Source: Prolixibacteraceae bacterium (GTDB lineage: Bacteria > Bacteroidota > Bacteroidia > Bacteroidales > Prolixibacteraceae). Taken from it: a stretch of DNA of 9,457 bases. The notes below the pieces were generated by a model. It made no database searches, was not told where the DNA came from, and saw only the letters and a program-made list of their open reading frames with translations. The translations under genes and the position numbers were made by a program. Shown here in pieces: positions 1 through 5,679 of this stretch. The stretch's first letter is position 1; each line of letters begins with the position of its first letter. Where the stretch lies: contig JAEUSS010000573.1 of NCBI GenBank assembly GCA_016788685.1, positions 1-9,457 on the forward strand. The letters run 5' to 3'.

Positions 1-403
1 CGGGTTTGCGTTTGCGTAATTCAGTCAGACCCAGCGTACTCAGTAATTCGGTTGCTAAAGCATGGTTTTTATCTGGTTGAGCAAACCGGATGTTTTGTTC
101 TACTGTCATGTTCGGGAATAAGGCATAGTCCTGAAACATTAAACTGACATTACGTTTTTGCGGAGCGAGGTTGATCTGCTGGCCGGAATCGAACCAAACC
201 GTATGGCCAAATCGGATTAACCCTTTGTCGGGAGTTAAGAGTCCGGCCAGGATTTTTAGAAAGGTAGTTTTTCCTGCTCCTGACTGGCCGAAAAGAGCGA
301 CCAGCTCGCCGGTCTGTATGGTGGTCTGAATCTTCAAATTCATGGGGCCCTGGGCGGTCAGCATCATTTTCTCAATGTCGATAAGGATCACATTATTTTC
401 CAT
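1..403 (-). CDS. modC: Molybdate ABC transporter ATP-binding protein ModC (partial, C-terminus beyond window)
   Basis: ATPase subunit that powers molybdate import through ModB at the inner face of the cytoplasmic membrane. About 134 N-terminal residues are visible, starting at the ATG at 403-401. Seen: a Walker A loop GQSGAGKT at residues 39-46, then the Q-loop segment MFQDYALFPNMTV around residues 89-101 with the glutamine at 91. The run from the Pro-Gln-Lys-Arg just before the Q-loop through LFPNMTV is typical of the ModC/CysA-like import ATPases. The ABC signature, Walker B and any C-terminal TOBE/Mop domain lie outside the window, so it is unknown whether this ModC has its own oxyanion-binding domain. 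The start overlaps the 3' end of modB by 16 bases, which suggests translational coupling. The substrate is inferred mainly from the adjacent modA and modB genes; on its own this fragment would only be called an importer ATPase. Confidence 0.93.
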   Translation of the reverse strand, partial: MENNVILIDIEKMMLTAQGPMNLKIQTTIQTGELVALFGQSGAGKTTFLKILAGLLTPDKGLIRFGHTVWFDSGQQINLAPQKRNVSLMFQDYALFPNMTVEQNIRFAQPDKNHALATELLSTLGLTELRKRKP

Positions 404-1068
404 GCACCGTATTTTTTATTGATACTGTAAATTGTTGTAAGCAAGGCTAGTGAGGTTAGGAACAGAATCAATGCATACTGGTTTGCAGCTTCAAAATTAA
501 GCGATTGTACTTCGTCGTAAATGGCAATGGAAGCAACACGGGTTTCTCCCGGCATATTTCCGCCCACCATCAGTACAATTCCAAACTCGCCGATGCTGTG
601 AGCAAAAGTAAGGGCAACAGCCGTTATGACAGATGGTTTGATGTTGGGGAGCAAAACCTTGAAAAAGGTGACTGTTTTTGATTTTCCGAGCGTGTATGAT
701 GCTTCGCGCAGGCTTTCGGGCAAAGCGCGTAATCCGTTATGCAGCGGCTGAACCATAAACGGGAGACTGAAAATTACTGAAGCAACCAGTATGCCCTCAA
801 ACGAAAATGCAAGCCTGACATCGAACACCTGATCCATCCAGTTGCCGAACCAATTGCGCGGACTATATATCACCAGCATGTAATAACCAATCACCGATGG
901 TGGCAGCACCATGGGCATGCTTACCAGGGCCTCAATGAGCGGCTTAAATTTAATTCTGGAATAAGTTAACCAATAGGCAAAGGGCAGTCCGATTACAATC
1001 AGAATGACGGTGGTTGAGGCTGCCAGTTTTAATGTAAGCCAAAGGGTTTCGGCAAATTGGGTATCCAT
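388..1068 (-). CDS. modB: Molybdate ABC transporter permease ModB
   Basis: Inner-membrane channel subunit of the molybdate importer, 226 residues, the usual ModB length. Hydrophobic segments lie near residues 13-35, 48-68, 91-108, 144-165 and 197-215, fitting the family's five-helix core. The EAA loop that docks on the ATPase is at about residues 122-141 (starting EASYTLG, conserved Gly128, ending LLP). After it comes SIGEFGIVLMVGG, and then NMPGETRVASIAIYDEVQ at about 171-188, a stretch characteristic of ModB permeases. The ATG at 1068 places the first helix correctly. The gene lies 51 bases downstream of the di-TOBE gene and its last codons overlap the modC start (388-403). It belongs to the operon modA - di-TOBE - modB - modC. 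Identification is firm; tungstate transport by the same complex cannot be excluded. Confidence 0.95.
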   Translation of the reverse strand: MDTQFAETLWLTLKLAASTTVILIVIGLPFAYWLTYSRIKFKPLIEALVSMPMVLPPSVIGYYMLVIYSPRNWFGNWMDQVFDVRLAFSFEGILVASVIFSLPFMVQPLHNGLRALPESLREASYTLGKSKTVTFFKVLLPNIKPSVITAVALTFAHSIGEFGIVLMVGGNMPGETRVASIAIYDEVQSLNFEAANQYALILFLTSLALLTTIYSINKKYGAWKIM

Positions 1069-1119
1069 TGGTGTTGCAGTTTTTTATTATTGATTCTCAG
1101 ACATCAGATTGATCTGCAG

Positions 1120-1524
1120 CTAAGATTTGTTCATCAGTGCGATTTCGTTAGCTTTTACCAGAGCTTCAACTTCATCGCCGATTTTTAGTTCAAGAGCATC
1201 AACCGAGCGTGTTGTGATCGCTGATGAGATCGTATGGTCTTGAAATTGTAACCTGACTTTACTCAGTAATGCTCCACGTTCTATTTGCCGCACCGTACAT
1301 TTCATTCGGTTACGCATGCTGATGATCCCCGACAAGTTTTTGGCAAGCGATACTTCTGTTTCTTTGAAAACAACATCGGTGATTTTTCCTGTCTGAAGCC
1401 AGTCTGGCGGTGTGGCTGACTGTATGAGCAGAGCGGTAAAAAGATGTTTGTCAACGTTAATGTCAATCAGGAGTATTGCCCCTGACTGTTGTACCTGGGT
1501 GATTATTCCGGTTAATTTGTTCAT
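1120..1524 (-). CDS. Stand-alone tandem TOBE/Mop-domain protein (molbindin-like)
   Basis: Small protein, 134 residues from the ATG at 1524, built from two TOBE/Mop repeats with no helix-turn-helix and no ATPase domain. Repeat 1 covers about residues 1-63 (opening LTGIITQVQQSGAI, closing VVFKETEVSLAKN). Repeat 2 covers about 64-134 (opening LSGIISMRNRM). Repeat 2 keeps the family hallmark: ITTRSVDALELKIGDEV at about residues 104-120 followed by ALVKANEIAL. Repeat 1 is more divergent and lacks a clear ITxxSV core. Molbindins bind molybdate or tungstate between domains of an oligomer, so a cytoplasmic oxyanion buffer or regulatory partner is likely (inference). The frame stays open upstream to a TTG at 1608, which would add 28 residues and overlap modA by 29 bases. 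I prefer the ATG because it falls exactly at the start of the first repeat and the extra residues do not resemble the family. Confidence 0.85.
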   Translation of the reverse strand: MNKLTGIITQVQQSGAILLIDINVDKHLFTALLIQSATPPDWLQTGKITDVVFKETEVSLAKNLSGIISMRNRMKCTVRQIERGALLSKVRLQFQDHTISSAITTRSVDALELKIGDEVEALVKANEIALMNKS

Positions 1525-1579
1525 CGTGGTGTAGCGTGTTCGTTTAAATATTTCGGAAGCTATTGGTTTTTGAGGATAC

Positions 1580-2317
1580 TTAACGAACTGAATATCCAAA
1601 TTTTTCAAAGTCGGTTTTACAGGCCGGGCTTAAGACATAGTTCATGAACATTGTTGTTTCAGGATTAGATTTGCGCTTTTTTATCAGCACTAAGGCTTGT
1701 TCAACGGGCCGATAACTTTGAGCATCAGGAACAAAATAGCTGCCTTTCATGTTGGGGGCAACAATCAGGGCGTAGGCCAGAAATCCGACTTCAGCATTTC
1801 CCGTTTTCGCAAATTGAGCAGCCTGGGCCACATTGCCGGCATACACCAGTTTGTCTTTAACTTTGTCATAAAGGTGGTAATGCTTCAGGCATTCAACAGC
1901 CCGGTCTCCATATGGCGCCAGTTCCGGTTGGGCAACAGCGATGTGTTTTATTAATTTGCCGGCAAGAATATCCATACCTTTTGAAACATCAAGCGTATTG
2001 CTCCATATGATCAGTTTGCCCAGTGCATAGACGTGCACCTCACCCGAAACCATTCCCATGGCTTTTAGTTTGTCCGGAAATTCTCTGTCGGCGGCCATAA
2101 ACAGATCAAAATCAGCTCCGTTTATGATCTGCTGAGCTAAGGCTCCCGAAGCTCCGAAAGTCAATTCAATCCGGCCGTCCGGATTTGCGGCAATGTACCT
2201 TGTCTTTATTTCTTCCATGGCCAAACGCAGGTTCGCTGCAGCAGCAATTTTTATGGTTTGTCCCTGAACACCTACGCTGAAAGCTGTTAGCAGGAATATG
2301 AATATTTTTTTCATCAT
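1580..2317 (-). CDS. modA: Periplasmic molybdate-binding protein ModA
   Basis: Captures molybdate in the periplasm and delivers it to ModB/ModC. From the ATG at 2317 it has 245 residues, about the family length. A signal peptide is visible: Lys-Lys, a hydrophobic core (IFIFLLTAFSVGV), then a likely cut near the Gln-Gly-Gln around residue 20. No lipobox cysteine is present, so this should be a soluble periplasmic protein. Binding-site segments in order: AAAANLRLAM (Asn29), FGASGALAQQI (Ser57), AQPELAPYGDRA (Tyr136), AGNVAQAAQF (Val163). The segment GADFDLFMAAD after the second is also typical. Asn29 replaces the serine of the E. coli AAASL motif and Tyr136 sits at the E. coli alanine position. 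A TTG at 2320 and a second ATG at 2314 are alternative starts with almost no effect. It is the first gene of the operon; a candidate promoter lies just upstream. Confidence 0.95.
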   Translation of the reverse strand: MMKKIFIFLLTAFSVGVQGQTIKIAAAANLRLAMEEIKTRYIAANPDGRIELTFGASGALAQQIINGADFDLFMAADREFPDKLKAMGMVSGEVHVYALGKLIIWSNTLDVSKGMDILAGKLIKHIAVAQPELAPYGDRAVECLKHYHLYDKVKDKLVYAGNVAQAAQFAKTGNAEVGFLAYALIVAPNMKGSYFVPDAQSYRPVEQALVLIKKRKSNPETTMFMNYVLSPACKTDFEKFGYSVR

Positions 2318-2355
2318 CAATTTTCGCCGATTTACTAATTTTTCGGGTTATTCCC

Positions 2356-2388
2356 TAAATATAACAAAAAAAGGAAGTCAAGCTTCAA
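2356..2388 (-). promoter_or_regulatory. Possible Bacteroidota-type promoter for the mod operon
   Basis: Read on the minus strand, TATATTTA (2363-2356) differs by one base from the Bacteroidota -7 element TAnnTTTG. Two TTG triplets lie upstream, at 2388-2386 and 2381-2379. The first gives about 22 bases between elements, compatible with a -33/-7 arrangement; the second is too close. Transcription would start near 2350, leaving a leader of roughly 30 bases before modA. These elements are short and the region is AT-rich, so this is a weak call made from position and partial consensus only. Confidence 0.3.
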
Positions 2389-2440
2389 GATCCGGCGATA
2401 CTCTAAAGTCGAAATTGCCACTATTGTTCAACTCTTTTTA

Positions 2441-2472
2441 TACCGAAAGAGATTCTCCCGGTAAATTTTTTT
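2441..2472 (+). terminator. Terminator-like hairpin with T-tract in the leader of the kinase gene
   Basis: The arms TACCG (2441-2445) and CGGTA (2459-2463) can pair, with an inner GAG/CTC helix (2449-2451 with 2455-2457) separated by small internal loops. The hairpin is followed by AA and seven T residues (2466-2472). On the plus strand this resembles a weak intrinsic terminator. No plus-strand gene in the window precedes it, so it would act on a kinase transcript starting upstream of 2441, or on readthrough. The stem is short and interrupted, and it may be coincidental. Confidence 0.25.
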
Positions 2473-2531
2473 CACACAAATACTGAAAATTTGGATAAAA
2501 GTGTTTAGTTTTAAGTAAGAATAAGGGGGAC

Positions 2532-4262
2532 ATGTTTAAAATCAGATTATTTCCAATTTCTATTTTGCTTTTAGGTCTCGGAATAACTTTCATTATTTCC
2601 TATTCTGCATTTCGGGATATGAATCAATTATCCAGGCAGGAATTTGAAGCTGATTGTCAGGAACTGGAAAATAAAATTCAGATACAGCTAAAAGCAAATG
2701 CACAGATTTTGTACAGCAGCGCGGCTTTCATATCAAGCTCCGATTCCATTACCCGAGCGGAATGGAGAGAATTTCAATACCTCAACAAATCGCATCGCGA
2801 ACTGCCCGGTATTCGTGGAATAGGTTATTCTGTAGTGGTACCCAAGCATCAGGTTCGTGAATTTGAAAAGCGAATTGGAAGTGAGGGGTATCCGGAATTT
2901 AAAGTCAGACCGGCAGGACAGCGAGATATTTATACGTCAGTAGTTTATATTGAACCATTCTCAAAACTCAATTTGTATGCGTTAGGCTATGATGCCTACA
3001 CCGATCCCGTCAGGAAAAGAGCGATGGATTGGGCATTGAATCATGATTTGGCTACAATTTCGGATAAAGTTGTGTTGATTCGGGACTTAGACGGGATTGA
3101 GCAGGTGGGGGCTATAATGTTCGCTCCGGTATTTAAACGTGGGCTTCCGAAAGAAACAACAGACGAAAGAAAATCGGCCCTGTTAGGGTGGGTCTACAGC
3201 CCTTTCGAAATGGATGAATTACTGAAAAATACTTTGGGGCAATGGGATTATGAGTCAATACGCCTGAAAGCATATGATGATGAGGCGATGGTTCCGGATA
3301 AATTGTTGTTTGACAGCGATGCGGCTTTAAATGTCAACCATGCAACTGAGCCGGAATTCATTTACAATATACCCTTGAATTTTAATAATAAATTGTGGAT
3401 GCTTAGCTTCAACAGATATTCCAGGGCGGAGCCTCTGCTGTCTTCCAGAATTATTTTTGTTATTATTAATGGGGTTATTTTCAGTGTGTTGCTTTTTGTT
3501 TTGGTTGTTAGTCTGATCAGTGCGCGTACCAGATCGGTTCAGATACAGGTATTGAATGACGAGCTAAGGAAAGCAAATATGAATAAAGACCGTTTTATTT
3601 CGGTACTGGCTCATGACCTGAAAAGTCCGTTCAATGCATTGCTTGGATTCTCCGAACTTTTGGCAGAAAACTTTGATGATTACAGCAAAGAAGAGTCAGG
3701 ATTTTATGCAAACAGGCTGTATGCTACTGCCAAATTTACCTATTCACTATTGGAAGAGTTGTTGTTGTGGGCAAGGCTTCAGTCTGATCAGTTCCCGTTT
3801 TCTCCGGAACGGCTCCATCTGAACGAACTGTGTAAAAACCTGATTGATGATTATACCTTGTTGGCAGAGGAAAAGGGTATCGCGCTTTCTTATGAAGCTG
3901 AAGATTTGTATGTAAAAGCCGATGAGTTTATGCTGAAAACCATTCTGCGGAACCTTTTGGGCAATGCCATCAAGTTTACCCGCGAGGGAGGGGCAATAAA
4001 TCTTAAGGCCGTTAAGGATGGCAATAAAGTCATCGTGTCGGTTTCCGATTCAGGAATAGGTATGTCGCCTGAAGAAATATCAAAGTTGTTTGATATTTCC
4101 AGAGTGCACTCAAAGTTGGGAACAGCTAACGAGAAGGGTACCGGATTGGGATTAATGCTTTGCCGGGATCTGGTTGGCAGGAATGGGGGCGATTTATGGG
4201 TTGAGAGTGCTGCCGGCGTTGGCAGTGTCTTTCGGTTCTCTGTTCCGGTTGCCGACAACTGA
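2532..4262 (+). CDS. CHASE-domain membrane sensor histidine kinase
   Basis: Membrane histidine kinase, 576 residues. Layout: transmembrane helix 1 at about 5-25; a periplasmic CHASE ligand-sensing domain at about 75-225; helix 2 at about 306-330; a short linker; HisKA with the phosphorylated His361 in LAHDLKSPFNALLGF; then the HATPase_c domain. CHASE hallmarks are LPGIRGIGYSVVVP, FEKRIGSEGYPEF and YIEPFSKLNLYALGYD. The ATPase domain carries an N box with Asn474 and Asn478 (LRNLLGNAIKFT), a G1 box DSGIG at 506-510 and a G2 box GTGLGL at 536-541. All catalytic residues are present. There is no PAS, HAMP or receiver domain, and no response regulator lies nearby, so its partner is encoded elsewhere. 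The ligand is unknown. The gene is divergent from modA. A G-rich AAGGGGGA sits only one base before the ATG, probably too close to act as a normal ribosome binding site. Confidence 0.95.
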   Translation: MFKIRLFPISILLLGLGITFIISYSAFRDMNQLSRQEFEADCQELENKIQIQLKANAQILYSSAAFISSSDSITRAEWREFQYLNKSHRELPGIRGIGYSVVVPKHQVREFEKRIGSEGYPEFKVRPAGQRDIYTSVVYIEPFSKLNLYALGYDAYTDPVRKRAMDWALNHDLATISDKVVLIRDLDGIEQVGAIMFAPVFKRGLPKETTDERKSALLGWVYSPFEMDELLKNTLGQWDYESIRLKAYDDEAMVPDKLLFDSDAALNVNHATEPEFIYNIPLNFNNKLWMLSFNRYSRAEPLLSSRIIFVIINGVIFSVLLFVLVVSLISARTRSVQIQVLNDELRKANMNKDRFISVLAHDLKSPFNALLGFSELLAENFDDYSKEESGFYANRLYATAKFTYSLLEELLLWARLQSDQFPFSPERLHLNELCKNLIDDYTLLAEEKGIALSYEAEDLYVKADEFMLKTILRNLLGNAIKFTREGGAINLKAVKDGNKVIVSVSDSGIGMSPEEISKLFDISRVHSKLGTANEKGTGLGLMLCRDLVGRNGGDLWVESAAGVGSVFRFSVPVADN

Positions 4263-4321
4263 TGCGGAAATACCTTGTTCGCTTTGGCTCATTGCCCCTC
4301 CTGCGGATTCCTGAATTTTTA

Positions 4322-4329
4322 TATCTTCG
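4322..4329 (+). promoter_or_regulatory. Possible -7 element upstream of the outer-membrane barrel gene
   Basis: TATCTTCG matches TAnnTTTG at all but one position and lies 21 bases before the ATG at 4351, so the leader would be very short. A TTG at 4292-4294 is the nearest candidate -33 element, but its spacing of 27 bases is longer than usual. The 88-base gap between the kinase stop and this gene has no clear terminator. The barrel gene could have its own start here or be read through from the kinase. Confidence 0.3.
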
Positions 4330-4350
4330 TTTTAATCAAATTCATAATTT

Positions 4351-5679
4351 ATGAAAAAAATATGCCTTTCGGTGACATGTGCCGTTCTTTCGTTTTTTGC
4401 ATATGCGCAAACGGAAAAGCAAGAACAATTAATCAAGAAGAACTGGAATTTCGGAGCCTTGCCGGCGATTACTTTTGACACCGATCTGGGCTTTCAGTAC
4501 GGAGGTTTGATTGATATTTATAATTACGGCGATGGAACCCGCTATCCGAAATACAACCACAAATTATATTTTGAAGTTTCGCGCTTTACCAAGGGGAGCG
4601 GAATTAACCGGTTTTATTACGATTCAGACCAGCTCATCAAAGGTTTGCAGACGACTTTCGATCTGAGCTACCTTTCCGATATGGCTTACGATTTTTACGG
4701 ATTTAACGGTTATGATGCCGTATATATGGCCGATTGGGCCGATGATACTTCCGGAGACTACATCACCAGGATGTTTTATAAATACGACCGAAAACTGTTC
4801 CGTTTTAAAGCTGATATTCAGGGCAGGCTTGTTGGCGATCATTTTCGATGGATTACCGGCTGGAACTTCCAGAATTTCAAAGTTGGTTCGGTGAATCTCG
4901 ATAAACTGAACAAAGGAAAAAGCGAAGAAGATAAGCTCCCCGAAACTGACGGGTTGTATGAAAAATACATCCAGTGGGGAATTATTTCGGGCGATGAGGT
5001 TGACGGGGGATTTGTTCCGACATTTAAGGGCGGAATCGTTTTTGATACCCGCGATAATCAGCCGAGTCCGATGAAAGGAGTGTGGACCGAGGCTGTTATC
5101 GAAGCATCTCCCAAAATCTTAGGAGCCGAAGCTTCCTTTTCCAGGTTTAGTCTGACTCATCGGCAGTATTTTACATTAGTTCCCAATAATTTATCTCTGG
5201 GCTATCGGTTGGCTTATCAGACAACCCTGGGCGGAAAAGTCCCTTTTTATTACCAATCGCAGGTAATTACTTCCGTGATGACCAGTGCAACCTCCGAAGG
5301 ACTTGGCGGAGGTTCGACCATGCGGGGTATTTTGCGCAACCGTGTCATCGGCGACGGTGTTTTTTATGGAAATATCGAAGCCCGCTGGAAATTTGTCCGG
5401 TTCAACTTCATTAAAAATAATTTCTACCTTGGGCTGAACGGTTTTACCGATTTTGGCCGCGTAACAAAGAAAATTGATTACCATACCGGATTCATAAATT
5501 TAGATGGCGATGCATCTCAGAATTTTAAACCGAATGCAGAAAAAATGCATTTTTCATACGGAACCGGGCTGATTGTTGCCATGAACGAAAATTTTGTGAT
5601 TGCTATGGATTACGGCCTGGCAGCCAGAAAACAGGATGGAAAATCCGGATTTTATATGGGGCTGAATTACATGTTCTAG
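4351..5679 (+). CDS. BamA/TamA-type outer-membrane beta-barrel protein without POTRA domains
   Basis: Predicted outer-membrane barrel of the Omp85/bacterial surface antigen (D15) superfamily, 442 residues. A signal peptide (MKKICLSVTCAVLSFFAYA, cut before Gln20) is followed by a segment starting near NWNFGALPAITFDTDLGFQYG, where the first strands appear. Family marks are GGIVFDTRDNQPSPMKGVW at about 227-245, GGGSTMRGILRNR at about 319-331 (matching the conserved Arg-Gly of the loop-6 VRGF/Y motif) and FSYGTGLIVAMNENFVIAMDYG at about 401-422. The chain ends GFYMGLNYMF, with the aromatic alternation and final Phe expected of an outer-membrane barrel. There is no room for POTRA repeats, so it is not the essential BamA. 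Its role, whether protein insertion, lipid handling or another transport function, cannot be told from sequence. It lies 88 bases after the kinase gene and converges with the TonB receptor gene, sharing four bases with it. Confidence 0.87.
   Translation: MKKICLSVTCAVLSFFAYAQTEKQEQLIKKNWNFGALPAITFDTDLGFQYGGLIDIYNYGDGTRYPKYNHKLYFEVSRFTKGSGINRFYYDSDQLIKGLQTTFDLSYLSDMAYDFYGFNGYDAVYMADWADDTSGDYITRMFYKYDRKLFRFKADIQGRLVGDHFRWITGWNFQNFKVGSVNLDKLNKGKSEEDKLPETDGLYEKYIQWGIISGDEVDGGFVPTFKGGIVFDTRDNQPSPMKGVWTEAVIEASPKILGAEASFSRFSLTHRQYFTLVPNNLSLGYRLAYQTTLGGKVPFYYQSQVITSVMTSATSEGLGGGSTMRGILRNRVIGDGVFYGNIEARWKFVRFNFIKNNFYLGLNGFTDFGRVTKKIDYHTGFINLDGDASQNFKPNAEKMHFSYGTGLIVAMNENFVIAMDYGLAARKQDGKSGFYMGLNYMF

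Noticed and set aside
2340..2375. Possible ModE operator near the candidate mod promoter
   Set aside because: Only a single half-site-like AT-rich stretch is present, with no inverted partner at the right spacing, and no ModE gene is in the window.
2460..2515. Promoter for the kinase gene (AAAATTTG at 2486-2493, TAGTTTTA at 2506-2513)
   Set aside because: Each is one mismatch from TAnnTTTG, but neither has a TTG/TTTG at suitable spacing upstream; in AT-rich DNA such matches are expected by chance.
3890..4258. A 122-codon open frame antisense to the kinase ATPase domain
   Set aside because: It is antisense to the conserved N, G1 and G2 boxes, which explains why the frame is open; no signal or domain is seen in it.
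4263..4350. Terminator or small RNA between the kinase and barrel genes
   Set aside because: No convincing stem followed by a T-tract was found; the only repeat noticed is a short GCGGA direct repeat, too small to mean anything.
4275..4478. A 67-codon open frame in the kinase-barrel gap running into the barrel gene
   Set aside because: Most of it overlaps the signal peptide and first strands of the barrel protein in another frame; the peptide is not family-like.
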